From Pseudomonas sp. 10-1B (GTDB lineage Bacteria; Pseudomonadota; Gammaproteobacteria; Pseudomonadales; Pseudomonadaceae), in NCBI RefSeq assembly GCF_000935045.1, contig NZ_JYKS01000022.1, forward strand, positions 1 through 64,000: a stretch of 64,000 nucleotides of DNA, in the 5' to 3' direction. The notes beneath the pieces were generated by a model, which had not been told where the DNA came from, did no database searches, and saw only the letters and a program-made list of their open reading frames with translations. The position numbers and the translations under genes are program-made. Below, in pieces: positions 51,501 through 61,613 of the stretch; position 1 is the stretch's first letter; each line of letters starts with the position of its first letter.

Positions 51501-52474
51501 ACCCTGGAACGACAGATATCCCGATGAGCGAAACGCCCGACAGCGAGCAGTTATTTGCCGAAGCTACAGCCTGGTACTACCGTCTGCAGGCCGACGATGT
51601 CACGCCCGAGGAGCAGGCGGCGTTCGCTGCCTGGAAGGCCACAGGGGTTGCGCAGGCGCAGGCCTGGGACGAAGTGATCCTGTTGCTGGGCGCCTTGCAG
51701 GCACCTGCTGCACGCCTGCGTGAACAGCAGCGCCAGCAGTGGCGCAAGCCTGCCCGGCGAACCTGGCGCAAGGTTGCCCAGGGCGTTGCGGCGGCCTTGT
51801 TGCTTGGCTTGCTGATTGGCCAGACGCCTTTCATCGACCGTTGGCGCGCCGACTATGCCACGGCTACGGGGGAGTCACGCAGCATCCGGCTCGACGACGG
51901 CTCGCAGCTGCAACTGAACACCGATACGGCGATACAGGTCGTGCTGGCGCAAGGTGAGCGACGGGTCCGGCTATTGCGTGGCGAAGCCTGGTTCGACGTG
52001 GCGCGCGACCCCGCCCGGCCGTTCGTGGTGAATGCGGGTGATGGTTGGGTGCGGGTGGTCGGCACCCGTTTCAGCGTGGCCAGTGACGCTGGGCAGACTC
52101 GGGTCAAAGTCGCCCAAGGCAAGGTCGAGGTCAATGCTGGCAGTGGCCTGGGGGTATTCCTAGAACCGGGGCAGGCGGTGGAGTATGCAGCAGGCTCGCT
52201 GGACGCCCTGCACCCATTCGACCCCGCCGGCGCCTTTGCCTGGCGGCAGCGGCAACTGGTGTTCAGCCAGCAGCCGCTGGCCGAGGTGGTCGCCGAGTTG
52301 AACCGCTATTGGCCAGGCCAGACCGTGCTGCTGGGCGATGGCCTGCGCCAGCGCAAGGTGTCTGGTGTGTTCGAAATCGACAAGCCCGATGCCGTGCTCA
52401 AGGCGCTGACCCATACCTTGGGGCTGCGTGCCGAGCAGTACACGCCTTACCTGCGGATTCTTCGTGAGGGCTGA
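51497..52474 (+). CDS. FecR-family anti-sigma/sigma regulator
   Basis: A 325-residue membrane regulator. The N-terminal cytoplasmic domain with conserved Trp residues (ATAWYYRLQADDVTPEEQAA, AFAAWKATGVAQAQAWDEV) binds the sigma factor. One transmembrane segment lies near 92-108 (GVAAALLLGLLIGQ), then the periplasmic FecR domain (TGESRSIRLDDGSQLQLNTD, VVGTRFSVASDAGQTRVKVA) and a C-terminal part that contacts the receptor STN domain. It relays receptor occupancy to the sigma factor. Confidence 0.93.
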   Translation: MNPGTTDIPMSETPDSEQLFAEATAWYYRLQADDVTPEEQAAFAAWKATGVAQAQAWDEVILLLGALQAPAARLREQQRQQWRKPARRTWRKVAQGVAAALLLGLLIGQTPFIDRWRADYATATGESRSIRLDDGSQLQLNTDTAIQVVLAQGERRVRLLRGEAWFDVARDPARPFVVNAGDGWVRVVGTRFSVASDAGQTRVKVAQGKVEVNAGSGLGVFLEPGQAVEYAAGSLDALHPFDPAGAFAWRQRQLVFSQQPLAEVVAELNRYWPGQTVLLGDGLRQRKVSGVFEIDKPDAVLKALTHTLGLRAEQYTPYLRILREG

Positions 52475-52536
52475 GCGAAGAATTTTTAAAAAGTTTCAGG
52501 GTTTCCCGCCAGGCCGTCGTCCTTGATTGGGTAGGC

Positions 52537-52555
52537 GCAAATAATAAGCACTCTC
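52537..52555 (+). promoter_or_regulatory. Candidate Fur box before the TonB-dependent receptor
   Basis: GCAAATAATAAGCACTCTC matches the 19-base Fur consensus (GATAATGATAATCATTATC) at 13 positions by my count. It lies about 50 bases before the receptor start, consistent with iron repression in addition to sigma-factor control. Confidence 0.5.
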
Positions 52556-52606
52556 AGACAGTGCCGCGCCGTCGATCATCAGGACGCATTCGGGGAGCCT
52601 CACCAC

Positions 52607-54994
52607 ATGAAGATCATCGCCACGCGCACCGCGCTCGGCCTGGCCATCGCGCTTGCCTGCGGCACATTGGCCGTGCCATTGCACGCCAGTGCCGCGACCC
52701 AGGCTCAAGCCTATCGTTTCGAGATTCCGGCCCAGCCGCTGGACTCGGCCCTGGCTGCCTTCAGTGCGGTGACGCGAATTCAAGTGCTGGTGCCTGGCGA
52801 GTTCACCCAGGGCCTGCGTTCGCCAGGGGTGAGCGGCAGTTATCCACAGGAGCAGGCGTTGAGCCGCCTGTTGCAGGGTACCGGGCTCAGTGCCAGCTAC
52901 ATCGACGGCGATAGTGTCACCCTGCAGAGGCGCGGCAATGACGAGGACAGCTCGCTGCAACTGGGCGCGATCAAGATCGACAGCCGACAATTGGGTACCA
53001 CCACCGAAGGCACGCGTTCCTACACCACCAGTGCGCTGACCATCGGCAAGGGCGAGCAGAAGCTCAAGGACATTCCCCAGTCGGTCTCGGTGGTTACCCG
53101 CCAACGCCTGGACGACCAGAACATGAACAGCCTGCAGGACGCCATGCGCCAGGTGACCGGGGCGACGATCAAGTCCTATAACACCGGCTCCAACCTGAAC
53201 GACGTGTACATGCGCGGCTTCCTGGTCGACCAGGTACAGGTCGATGGCGTTTCGCAGCGCACGGGGCAGGGTGACATGGCCACCAGCTTCGACCTGGCCA
53301 TGTTCGATCGCGTCGAGGTATTGCGTGGCCCGTCGGGCTTGTATCAGGGGGCGGGTGAACCGGGCGGCACCATCAACCTGGTGCGCAAGCGGGCGCTGGG
53401 GCAATTCGGCTTGTCTGGCGAGCTGTCGGCGGGCAGTTGGGACCGCTATCACTCCACGGTCGACATCACCGGGCCGCTGAACGACCAGGGCACCCTGCGT
53501 GGGCGTTTCGTCACGGCCTACGAGAACAACCAGTCGTTCGTCGATTACGCACAGAATGAGCGGCCGATGATCTACGGCCGCCTGGAATATGACATTACCC
53601 CGGCCACCACGCTGTCTTTCGGTGGCACCTACCAACGCAACAACTCCACGCCCGCCTTCGGTTTGCCGGCCTATGCCGATGGCAAGTTGCTCGACGTCAG
53701 CCGCTCGACCTTCGTCGACGCCAAGTGGAACGAACTGGACGAGCGCCTGTGGGAAAGCTTCTTCGAAGTGGACCATACGCTGGAAAACGGCGGCCAGTTC
53801 AAGACTTCGCTGACCTACCGCGATGCCGAGACGCCGACCCGTAACTTTACCTGGACTGACGATGCGGTGGACCCGGAGACCGGCGGCAGTTACGCACTTG
53901 CCTATTCCTACTACACGCATATCAAGTCAGTGGGCCTGGACAGCTTCGTCACCCTGCCGGTAGAGGCTTTCGGTCGTACCCACGAGTTCACGGTGGGCGG
54001 CGAATACCAGCATCTGGACAAGGACTTCACCTACGGTGGCGGCGAATATTTCGCCATCAACGTGTTTGACCCGGGCAGCATCGATATTCCCAAGCAGGAA
54101 TACGAGATGGTCAACGGCAACTGGTCGAAGTCCAACCAGTATGGTGTTTACGCCCGGGCCAAGATCAGCGCCACCGACTGGCTGGACGTGATTCTGGGCA
54201 GCCGGGTGAGCTGGTTCGATAGCGAGGCGCGCAACGCCAACCCGTTCTTCAACCAGTTCAACAGCTCCGATACCAACATCGATCGCAAGTTCATCCCTTA
54301 TGCAGCGCTGGTCGCCAAGCTCACCCCTGAGCTGTCGGCCTACGCCAGCTATACCAGTATCTTCAAGCCGCAGACCGAGGTGGATGCCGATGGTGTGCCG
54401 ATCGACCCGCGCAAAGGCAAGCAGTATGAGTTGGGGCTCAAGCGGGAGTTCTTCGATGGTCGGCTCAACGGCAGCGTGGCGCTGTTCCGCATCTATGACG
54501 AGAACCGTGCGCAGTCGGTGAGCCAGACGGCGTACTACGAAGCGCAGGCCAAGGTGCGTAGCCAAGGGTGGGAAACCGAGCTGGCGGGCAACCTGACCGA
54601 TAACTGGAGCATCAGCACCGGTTACGCTTTCACTATGCTTAAATCGATGAGCGATGAGAACTATCAGGGCATCAGCATTACGCCGAAGCACAACTTCAAC
54701 CTGTGGACGCGTTACGAGTTCAGCGATGGGCCGTTGCAGGGCTTCAGTGTCGGCGGCGGGGTACGGGTGGTTAGCGAGACCTATTACATGCGCAACGGCG
54801 TGGACTTCGTGCAGGGTGGCTACAGTGTGGCGACGGCGCAGGTGGGGTACCGCTTCAACAAGCATCTGACGACGACGCTGACGGCGAACAACCTGTTCGA
54901 TCGCAAGTATTACGAGCGGGTCGATAGTGCCTGGGGCTCGAACTTCTATGGTGAGCCGCGGAACCTGACGTTGAGCTTGCGGGCCAGTTACTGA
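52607..54994 (+). CDS. TonB-dependent siderophore receptor with STN signalling domain
   Basis: A 795-residue outer-membrane receptor. A signal peptide (about 1-29) is followed by the STN domain (about 45-108, QPLDSALAAFSAVTRIQVLV, YPQEQALSRLLQGTGL), which talks to FecR. The plug follows (IPQSVSVVTRQRLDDQNMNS, VEVLRGPSGLYQGAGEPGGT), then a 22-strand barrel ending in an aromatic residue (LSLRASY). It resembles ferric-siderophore receptors of the FpvA/FoxA group. Ligand is unknown. The upstream ECF sigma and FecR genes make a complete cell-surface signalling system; TonB energy is needed. Confidence 0.94.
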   Translation: MKIIATRTALGLAIALACGTLAVPLHASAATQAQAYRFEIPAQPLDSALAAFSAVTRIQVLVPGEFTQGLRSPGVSGSYPQEQALSRLLQGTGLSASYIDGDSVTLQRRGNDEDSSLQLGAIKIDSRQLGTTTEGTRSYTTSALTIGKGEQKLKDIPQSVSVVTRQRLDDQNMNSLQDAMRQVTGATIKSYNTGSNLNDVYMRGFLVDQVQVDGVSQRTGQGDMATSFDLAMFDRVEVLRGPSGLYQGAGEPGGTINLVRKRALGQFGLSGELSAGSWDRYHSTVDITGPLNDQGTLRGRFVTAYENNQSFVDYAQNERPMIYGRLEYDITPATTLSFGGTYQRNNSTPAFGLPAYADGKLLDVSRSTFVDAKWNELDERLWESFFEVDHTLENGGQFKTSLTYRDAETPTRNFTWTDDAVDPETGGSYALAYSYYTHIKSVGLDSFVTLPVEAFGRTHEFTVGGEYQHLDKDFTYGGGEYFAINVFDPGSIDIPKQEYEMVNGNWSKSNQYGVYARAKISATDWLDVILGSRVSWFDSEARNANPFFNQFNSSDTNIDRKFIPYAALVAKLTPELSAYASYTSIFKPQTEVDADGVPIDPRKGKQYELGLKREFFDGRLNGSVALFRIYDENRAQSVSQTAYYEAQAKVRSQGWETELAGNLTDNWSISTGYAFTMLKSMSDENYQGISITPKHNFNLWTRYEFSDGPLQGFSVGGGVRVVSETYYMRNGVDFVQGGYSVATAQVGYRFNKHLTTTLTANNLFDRKYYERVDSAWGSNFYGEPRNLTLSLRASY

Positions 54995-55006
54995 ATTGAG
55001 AATGTC

Positions 55007-55329
55007 GGGGCTGCTTTGCAGCCCTTTCGCCGGCAAGCCAGCTCCCACCTCGACCGCATGGGCCTCAAGCCCTGTGCAGTACCTGTGGGAGCTGGCTTGC
55101 CGGCGATGAGGCCAGTCCAGGCAATACAAGACAGTTGCTCCCACCTCGACCGCATAGGTCTCAAGCCCTGTGCAGTACTTGTGGGAGCTGGCTTGCCGGC
55201 GATGAGGCCAGTCCAGGCAATGCAAGACAGTTGCTCCCACCTCGACCGCATAGGTCTCAAGCCCTGTGCAGTACTTGTGGGAGCTGGCTTGCCGGCGATG
55301 AGGCCGGTCCAGGCAATGCAAGACAGTTG
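55007..55329. repeat. Triple 96-bp tandem repeat built around a REP arm
   Basis: Three direct copies of 96 bases each lie at 55042-55137, 55138-55233 and 55234-55329. Each starts CTCCCACCTCGACCGCAT, contains CTCAAGCCCTGTGCAGTAC and GTGGGAGCTGGCTTGCCGGC, and ends near GACAGTTG. Differences between copies are single substitutions. A left arm (GGGGCTGC...GCCGGCAAGCCAG) precedes the array at 55007. This fills the 359-base gap after the receptor gene; no gene seen. Confidence 0.93.
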
Positions 55330-55353
55330 CTCTCACAGGGGCCCGGCAATCTG

Positions 55354-56745
55354 TCAGGTATGGCTCAGCTCGGCATGCTCATCGTCCGCCAGCACGTCCT
55401 TGTCGGTCTCTTTCAACAACTGGCTGGTCACCACGCCTGCGGTCATCGAACCATTCACGTTCAATGCCGTACGGCCCATGTCGATCAGCGGTTCCACCGA
55501 AATCAGCAACGCCACCAGCTCCACCGGCAAGCCCATGGCCGGCAGCACAATCAGCGCGGCGAAGGTGGCGCCGCCACCCACGCCGGCAACTCCCGCCGAA
55601 CTCAGGGTGACGATGGCCACCAGGGTGGCGATCCACAACGGGTCGAAGGTATCGATGCCTACCGCCGGTGCCACCATCACTGCCAACATGGCGGGATAGA
55701 GGCCGGCGCAGCCGTTCTGGCCAATGGTGGTGCCGAACGATGCGCTGAAGCTGGCAATCGACTGCGGCACGCCCAGGCGGCGGGTTTGCGCTTCGATGTT
55801 CAGCGGGATACTGGCGGCACTGGAGCGGCTGGTGAAGGCGAAGGTCAGCACCGGCCAAACCTTGCGGAAGAAGCGCAGCGGGCTTACGCCACTGGCGGCG
55901 AGGATGATGCCGTGCACCACGAACATCAGCGCCAGGCCCAGGTACGACACCACCACGAAGCTGCCCAGCTTGAGGATGTCTTCCATGTTCGAGCTGGCGA
56001 CCACCTTGGTCATCAATGCCAGCACGCCATACGGGGTCAGCTTCATCACCACCCGCACCAGGCGCATCACCCAGGCCTGCAGGGTGTCGATGGCCGACAG
56101 CGCACGCTCACCTTTCTCGGCATCGTCCTTGATAAGTTGCAACGCGGCCAGGCCGATGAACACGGCGAAGATCACCACGCTGATGATCGAGGTCGGCTTG
56201 GCCCGCGCCAGGTCGCCCACCGGGTTGCTGGGGATGAACGACAGCAGCAGCTGCGGGATGTTGAGGTCGGCGACCTTGCCCGCGTAGTCGCTGTGGATAA
56301 CCTGCATGCGTGCGCTTTCCTGGGCGCCGGCCACCAGGCCCTCGGCGCTGAGGCCGAACAGGTTGGTAAGCACGATGCCGATCAGCGCGGCAATGGCGGT
56401 GGTCAGCAGCAGCGTACCGATACTCAGCACGCTGATGCGGCCCAGCGACGAGGCATTGTGCAGGCGCGCCACGGCACTGAGGATCGAAGCGAAGATCAGC
56501 GGCATGACGATCATCTGCAACAGGCCGACGTAGCCGTTGCCGACCAGGTCGAGCCAGGTGATGGTGGCCTTGAGCACGGGGTGGCCAGCGCCATAGAGGG
56601 TGTGCAGGACCAGGCCGAAGACCACGCCCAGCACCAGGCCCAGCAGTACCTTCTTGGCCAGGCTCCAGTCGGTGCGGCGGGTTTGCGCCAGGCCCAGCAA
56701 CAGGGCCAGGAACGCCAGCAGGTTAAGCGACAGCGGCAGGTTCAT
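55354..56745 (-). CDS. TcyP/YdjN-type L-cystine:cation symporter
   Basis: A 463-residue symporter of the dicarboxylate/amino acid:cation family, the same length as E. coli YdjN (TcyP). It has eight or more hydrophobic segments and the re-entrant loop motifs ([54 protein letters not shown]). It brings cystine and related sulfur amino acids into the cell. The ATG at 56745 has a GGAG site; the longer frame upstream runs through an AT-rich promoter region (56800-56880). Confidence 0.88.
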   Translation of the reverse strand: MNLPLSLNLLAFLALLLGLAQTRRTDWSLAKKVLLGLVLGVVFGLVLHTLYGAGHPVLKATITWLDLVGNGYVGLLQMIVMPLIFASILSAVARLHNASSLGRISVLSIGTLLLTTAIAALIGIVLTNLFGLSAEGLVAGAQESARMQVIHSDYAGKVADLNIPQLLLSFIPSNPVGDLARAKPTSIISVVIFAVFIGLAALQLIKDDAEKGERALSAIDTLQAWVMRLVRVVMKLTPYGVLALMTKVVASSNMEDILKLGSFVVVSYLGLALMFVVHGIILAASGVSPLRFFRKVWPVLTFAFTSRSSAASIPLNIEAQTRRLGVPQSIASFSASFGTTIGQNGCAGLYPAMLAVMVAPAVGIDTFDPLWIATLVAIVTLSSAGVAGVGGGATFAALIVLPAMGLPVELVALLISVEPLIDMGRTALNVNGSMTAGVVTSQLLKETDKDVLADDEHAELSHT

Positions 56746-56799
56746 TGAAGCTCCAGCAGAAAAAGCAGAATTGGCATCGCCTCTGTGAGCGATTGCGAA

Positions 56800-56880
56800 C
56801 TGAAATGCTAACAGTCTGAAAACAAACGAATTTATACCTAAATGGAATTTGCTTAGTCGTTTATGGAATAACCAAGTGTC
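56800..56880 (-). promoter_or_regulatory. AT-rich upstream region of the cystine symporter gene
   Basis: The stretch contains AACAGTCTGAAAACAAACGA and TATACCTAAATGG, ATTTGCTTAG and TTATGGAATAACCA, AT-rich against its surroundings as in the sulfur-block leaders. GGAATAAC at 56863-56870 recalls the GGAATAA words at 8655 and 8682. Sulfur control is inferred. Confidence 0.35.
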
Positions 56881-56988
56881 GCGGATTGCAATGAACGCGG
56901 CGTTTGCAGCTGCCTGGAGGTCGTTATCGGGGCTTGTCGACTGGGATTGTTGCACTAGCGTTTCTGGGTCATTTCAGGAGATTCGTAC

Positions 56989-58044
56989 ATGAAAGTCGCT
57001 GTGAAAGCCGCCGCCATCGGCCTGTCCCTGCTGTTCAGTATCGAAACCTTCGCCACCGAGCTCAGGCATTGGCCTGCCGACGCGGCCAAACAGCTCGACA
57101 GCATGATCGCCGCCAATGCCAACCAGGGTAACTACGCGGTGTTCGACATGGACAACACCAGTTACCGCTACGACCTCGAAGAAGCCTTGCTGCCGTTCAT
57201 GGAAAACAAAGGGCTGCTTAGCCGCGACAAGCTCGCCCCTTCGTTGAAACTGATACCGTTCAAGGACACCGCCGAGCACAAGGAAAGCCTGTTCAGTTAC
57301 TACTACCGGCTATGCGAAGTCGACGACATGGTCTGCTACCCGTGGGTGGCCCAGGTGTTTTCCGGCTTCACCCTCAAGGAGTTGAAGGTGCAGGTGGATG
57401 AACTGATGGCTTCGACCAAGCCGATTCCCAGCACCTATTACGAAGGCGAGCAGGTCAAGGCCATTGAGGTACAGCCGCCCAAGGTGTTCAAGGGCCAGGC
57501 CGAGCTGTACAACAAGCTGATGGAGAACGGCATCGAGGTATATGTGATTTCTGCTGCCTCCGAAGAGCTGGTGCGCATGGTCGCCTCGGACCCCAAGTAC
57601 GGCTACAACGTGAAGCCGCAGAACGTGATTGGTGTGAGCCTGCTGCTCAAGGACCGCGCCAGCGGCCAGCTGACCACCGCGCGCAAGCAGATCAGCGCCG
57701 GGGACTACGATGCCAAGGCCAACGAAGGGCTGGAACTGACCCCGTACCTGTGGACCCCAGCCACCTGGATGGCGGGCAAGCAGGCGGCGATCCTGACCTA
57801 TATCGATGAATGGAAGAAGCCGGTGCTGGTGGGCGGCGATACCCCGACCAGTGACGGCTACATGCAGTTTCATGGGGTGGATGTGGGCAAGGGCGGCATC
57901 CACCTGTGGATAAACCGCAAGGCCAAGTACATGGACCAGTTGAACGGGATGATTGCCAAGAATGCGGCGGCGCAGGCCAGGGAAGGGGTGCCGGTGACGG
58001 CGGACAAGAACTGGGTGATCGTGACGCCGGAGCAGATTCAGTAG
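56989..58044 (+). CDS. pchP: Phosphorylcholine phosphatase (HAD superfamily)
   Basis: A 351-residue exported enzyme with a signal peptide (about 1-23). HAD motif I is DMDNT at 53-57, motif II is in [14 protein letters not shown], and motif IV is [11 protein letters not shown], matching P. aeruginosa PchP, which releases choline from phosphorylcholine in the periplasm. Choline can then feed glycine betaine synthesis. Ribosome site AGGAGA. Confidence 0.9.
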   Translation: MKVAVKAAAIGLSLLFSIETFATELRHWPADAAKQLDSMIAANANQGNYAVFDMDNTSYRYDLEEALLPFMENKGLLSRDKLAPSLKLIPFKDTAEHKESLFSYYYRLCEVDDMVCYPWVAQVFSGFTLKELKVQVDELMASTKPIPSTYYEGEQVKAIEVQPPKVFKGQAELYNKLMENGIEVYVISAASEELVRMVASDPKYGYNVKPQNVIGVSLLLKDRASGQLTTARKQISAGDYDAKANEGLELTPYLWTPATWMAGKQAAILTYIDEWKKPVLVGGDTPTSDGYMQFHGVDVGKGGIHLWINRKAKYMDQLNGMIAKNAAAQAREGVPVTADKNWVIVTPEQIQ

Positions 58045-58061
58045 TTGTTGTGTCGCCTGCG

Positions 58062-58158
58062 CTGGCCCTATCGCCGGCAAGCCAGCTCCCACAGGAACCC
58101 CGCAGTTTTGAAGGCCTGTGTATTTCGTGTGGGAGCTGGCTTGCCGGCGATAGGGCCG
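58062..58158. repeat. REP pair (GCCGGCAAGCCAGCTCCCAC type)
   Basis: Facing arms bounded by GGCCCTATCG and CGATAGGGCC, between convergent pchP and ilvD. Confidence 0.9.
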
Positions 58159-58185
58159 GATCAGGCAGCATATAAACCACAGGAC

Positions 58186-58214
58186 ATAAAAAACCGGCGC
58201 TCAGGGCGCCGGTT
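58186..58214 (-). terminator. Intrinsic terminator of ilvD
   Basis: On the minus strand AACCGGCGC / GCGCCGGTT forms the stem with a five-base loop, followed by a T run (TTTTTTATG), about 22 bases past the ilvD stop. Confidence 0.85.
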
Positions 58215-58236
58215 CTTCTTTCACACCCAAAGCGCC

Positions 58237-60078
58237 TTACAGCCCTTCGAGCATCGCCTTGTTACGCACGGCACCCTTGTCGGCACTGGTCGCCAGCAGG
58301 GCATAGGCCTTCAGCGCGGTAGTCACCTTGCGTGGGCGTACTTCAGCCGGTTTCCAGCCCTTCTTGTCTTGCTCGACACGGCGTGCAGCCAGCTCTTCGT
58401 CGCTGACCTGCAGGTTGATCGAACGGTTGGGGATGTCGATCAGCACCTTGTCGCCGTCGCGCACCAGGCCGATGGCGCCGCCAGCAGCGGCCTCCGGCGA
58501 GGCGTGGCCGATCGACAGGCCCGAGGTACCGCCCGAGAAGCGGCCGTCGGTGAGCAGGGCGCAGGCCTTGCCCAGGCCTTTGGACTTCAGGTACGAGGTC
58601 GGGTACAGCATCTCTTGCATGCCCGGGCCGCCTTTCGGGCCTTCGTAGCGGATGATCACGATGTCGCCGGCCTTCACTTCGTCGGCGAGGATGCCGCGCA
58701 CGGCGCTGTCCTGGCTCTCGAAGATCTTCGCGGTGCCTTCGAACACCAGGATCGACTCGTCGACACCGGCGGTCTTCACCACGCAGCCATCCAGCGCGAT
58801 GTTGCCGTACAGCACGGCCAGGCCGCCTTCTTGCGAGTAGGCGTGCTCGACACTGCGGATGCAGCCTTCGGCGCGGTCCAGGTCCAGGCTCGGCCAGCGG
58901 GTCGACTGGCTGAACGCGGTCTGCGTCGGAATGCCCGCAGGGCCTGCCTTGAAGAAGGTGTGCACGGCTTCGTCATCGGTCTGGGTGATGTCCCACTTGG
59001 CGATGGCTTCTTCCATGCTGCGGCTGTGCACGGTCGGCAGGTCGGTGTGCAGCAGGCCGCCACGGGCCAGCGAACCGAGGATGCTGAAGATGCCGCCGGC
59101 GCGGTGCACGTCTTCCATGTGGTACTTCTGGATGTTCGGCGCCACTTTGCACAGCTGCGGCACCTTGCGCGACAGGCGGTCGATGTCGCGCAGGTCGAAC
59201 GCCACCTCGCCTTCCTGGGCAGCGGCCAGCAGGTGCAGGATGGTATTGGTCGAGCCGCCCATGGCGATGTCGAGCATCATGGCGTTCTCGAACGCCTTGA
59301 AGTTGGCGATGCTGCGCGGCAGCACCGACTCGTCGTTCTCGCCATAGTAGCGTTTGCACAGCTCGACGATGGTGCGGCCGGCAGTGAGGAACAGCTGTTC
59401 GCGGTCGGCGTGGGTGGCCAGGGTCGAGCCGTTGCCCGGCAGGGCCAGGCCCAGGGCTTCGGTCAGGCAGTTCATCGAGTTGGCGGTGAACATGCCGGAG
59501 CACGAGCCACAGGTAGGGCAGGCGCTACGCTCGTATTCGGCGACTTTTTCGTCGGAGGCCGAGGAGTCGGCGGCGATGACCATGGCGTCTACCAGGTCCA
59601 GGCCGTGGCTGGCCAGCTTGGTCTTGCCGGCTTCCATCGGGCCGCCGGAGACGAAGATCACCGGGATGTTCAGGCGCAGGGCGGCCATCAACATGCCGGG
59701 GGTGATCTTGTCGCAGTTGGAGATGCACACGATGGCGTCGGCGCAGTGGGCGTTGACCATGTATTCCACGGCGTCGGCGATGATCTCGCGGCTTGGCAGC
59801 GAGTACAGCATGCCGTCGTGGCCCATGGCGATACCGTCATCGACCGCGATGGTGTTGAATTCCTTGGCCACGCCACCGGCGCGTTCGATTTCGCGGGCGA
59901 CCAGCTGGCCCAGGTCCTTCAGGTGCACGTGGCCCGGGACGAACTGGGTGAACGAGTTGGCGATGGCGATGATCGGTTTCTTGAAGTCTTCGTCCTTCAT
60001 CCCGGTGGCGCGCCACAGGGCACGGGCGCCGGCCATGTTGCGGCCTTGGGTGGAAGTCTTGGAACGATAATCAGGCAT
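58237..60078 (-). CDS. ilvD: Dihydroxy-acid dehydratase
   Basis: A 613-residue Fe-S dehydratase, third common step of valine, isoleucine and leucine synthesis. Cluster-binding cysteines are in [11 protein letters not shown] and [20 protein letters not shown]; the C-terminal [20 protein letters not shown] (substrate and metal site) is intact. Length agrees with the E. coli form. AGGAGTG ribosome site. The 271-base gap upstream contains palindromic GC-rich sequence but no clear attenuator. Confidence 0.97.
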   Translation of the reverse strand: MPDYRSKTSTQGRNMAGARALWRATGMKDEDFKKPIIAIANSFTQFVPGHVHLKDLGQLVAREIERAGGVAKEFNTIAVDDGIAMGHDGMLYSLPSREIIADAVEYMVNAHCADAIVCISNCDKITPGMLMAALRLNIPVIFVSGGPMEAGKTKLASHGLDLVDAMVIAADSSASDEKVAEYERSACPTCGSCSGMFTANSMNCLTEALGLALPGNGSTLATHADREQLFLTAGRTIVELCKRYYGENDESVLPRSIANFKAFENAMMLDIAMGGSTNTILHLLAAAQEGEVAFDLRDIDRLSRKVPQLCKVAPNIQKYHMEDVHRAGGIFSILGSLARGGLLHTDLPTVHSRSMEEAIAKWDITQTDDEAVHTFFKAGPAGIPTQTAFSQSTRWPSLDLDRAEGCIRSVEHAYSQEGGLAVLYGNIALDGCVVKTAGVDESILVFEGTAKIFESQDSAVRGILADEVKAGDIVIIRYEGPKGGPGMQEMLYPTSYLKSKGLGKACALLTDGRFSGGTSGLSIGHASPEAAAGGAIGLVRDGDKVLIDIPNRSINLQVSDEELAARRVEQDKKGWKPAEVRPRKVTTALKAYALLATSADKGAVRNKAMLEGL

Positions 60079-60316
60079 GAAACACTCCTGGCGGCATAAT
60101 CAGGTCACATAAAGGGGAGTGAGCTTCTCTTGTCCTTTGCGCCGCAGGCCGGTTGCCACTGGCGCGGATGAGGCCGAAGACACCACGGGATCGCCGCGTG
60201 CTTGGCCAGAGCTCATAAACCCGCCGGGGATGACTGGCGATGAATAGGCCGATTCTACACCGCTGGCGCGGCGAAGGAATGCGCATGTGGACAGTTGGCG
60301 GGGGGATTGCAGCAGG

Positions 60317-60339
60317 AAAGGGCCGCCAGGCGGCCCTTT
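60317..60339 (-). terminator. Hairpin downstream of rlmI
   Basis: AAAGGGCCGCC / GGCGGCCCTTT is a perfect 11-bp inverted repeat with a one-base centre (four or more unpaired in practice), 11 bases after the rlmI stop. The following minus-strand sequence is not a strong U-tract beyond the stem's own T residues. Confidence 0.7.
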
Positions 60340-60349
60340 GTAGCAGATA

Positions 60350-61546
60350 TCAGCTGTTTGGCAGCAGGCGGCAGGTGATGCTCTTGATGTAGCGGGTTTC
60401 GGCGATGGCCGGGTGTACCGGATGGTCCGGGCCCTGGCCGCCGCGCTCGAGCAGTTGCAGGTTGCGGTCCAGGTGACGGGCGCTGGTCAGCAGGATGTTG
60501 TGCAGGTCGTCCTCGGGCAGGTGCATCGAGCACGATGCGCTGACCAGGATGCCGTCCTTGCTCAGCATGCGCATGGCCTGCTCGTTCAGGCGGCGGTAGG
60601 CCGCTTCGCCGTTTTTCAGGTCTTTCTTGCGCTTGATGAAGGCGGGCGGGTCGGCAATGATCACATCGAAGCGCTCTTCGGCGGCCTTGAGCTCGCGCAG
60701 GGCCTCGAACACGTCGCCTTCGATGCAGGTCAGCTTCTCGCTGATGCCGTTCAGCGCGGCGTTACGCTCCACGCCATCCAGGGCGAAGCCCGAGGCATCG
60801 ACGCAGAACACTTCGCTGGCGCCGAACGCGCCGGCCTGCACGCCCCAGCCACCGATGTAGCTGAACAGGTCGAGCACGCGTTTGCCTTTCACGTAGGGGG
60901 CCAGGCGTGCACGGTTCATGCGGTGGTCGTAGAACCAGCCGGTTTTCTGGCCTTCGCGCACCGGGGCTTCGAACTTGACGCCGTTCTCTTCCAGCGGTAC
61001 CCAGTCCGGCACTTCGCCGTAGACGGTCTCGACGTAGCGCTGCAGGCCTTCGGCGTCACGGGCGGCGGAGTCGTTCTTGAACAGGATGCCGCTGGGCTTC
61101 AGCACCTGCACCAGGGCGGCGATCACGTCGTCCTTGTGCGCTTCCATGGTGGCCGAGGCCAGTTGTACCACGAGGATGTCGAAGAAACGGTCGACCACCA
61201 GGCCTGGCAGCAGGTCGGAGTCGCCGTAGACCAGGCGGTAGCACGGCTGCTCGAACAGGCGCTCGCGCAGCGACAGGGCGACGTTCAGGCGGTGCACCAG
61301 CAGCGACTTGTCCAGCGGCAGCTTGATGTCGCGCGACAGCAGGCGGGCGCAGATCAGGTTGTTCGGGCTCAGTGCGACGATGCCCAGCGGCTTGCCGTTG
61401 GCCGCTTCGAGAATGGCCTGCTGGCCGGCCTGAAAGCCTTGCAGTGGGGTCGCGCTGACATCGACTTCGTTGCTGTAGACCCACAGGTGGCCGGCGCGCA
61501 AGCGGCGGTCGGCATTGGCTTTGAGGCGAAGGCTGGGCAGGGACAT
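60350..61546 (-). CDS. rlmI: 23S rRNA (cytosine-1962-C5)-methyltransferase RlmI
   Basis: A 398-residue methyltransferase. The N-terminal PUA-like domain (KANADRRLRAGHLWVYSNEV) binds RNA. The Rossmann domain has LDLFSYIGGWGVQAGAFGAS (SAM motif I), VIIADPPAFIKRKKDL and SASCSMHLPEDD, matching RlmI. It modifies m5C1962 of 23S rRNA in E. coli; the same target is inferred here. It is transcribed opposite to the HDOD gene. Confidence 0.93.
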   Translation of the reverse strand: MSLPSLRLKANADRRLRAGHLWVYSNEVDVSATPLQGFQAGQQAILEAANGKPLGIVALSPNNLICARLLSRDIKLPLDKSLLVHRLNVALSLRERLFEQPCYRLVYGDSDLLPGLVVDRFFDILVVQLASATMEAHKDDVIAALVQVLKPSGILFKNDSAARDAEGLQRYVETVYGEVPDWVPLEENGVKFEAPVREGQKTGWFYDHRMNRARLAPYVKGKRVLDLFSYIGGWGVQAGAFGASEVFCVDASGFALDGVERNAALNGISEKLTCIEGDVFEALRELKAAEERFDVIIADPPAFIKRKKDLKNGEAAYRRLNEQAMRMLSKDGILVSASCSMHLPEDDLHNILLTSARHLDRNLQLLERGGQGPDHPVHPAIAETRYIKSITCRLLPNS

Positions 61547-61613
61547 GACGTCGCTCCGGGAAAAAGAGCGGGATTATAGCGTGTCTGCCCTGTTTTCGCC
61601 TTTAGAGGTGTGG

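Noticed and set aside
55007..55329. The regularly spaced repeats after the receptor gene considered as a CRISPR array.
   Set aside because: The repeats are 96-bp head-to-tail units with no unique spacers, and no cas genes are nearby.
60100..60216. A 38-codon open frame on the minus strand in the ilvD leader (starting MSSGQARGDPVV), considered as an attenuator leader peptide.
   Set aside because: It lacks a run of Ile, Leu or Val codons, has no good ribosome site and no clear terminator/antiterminator pair follows it.
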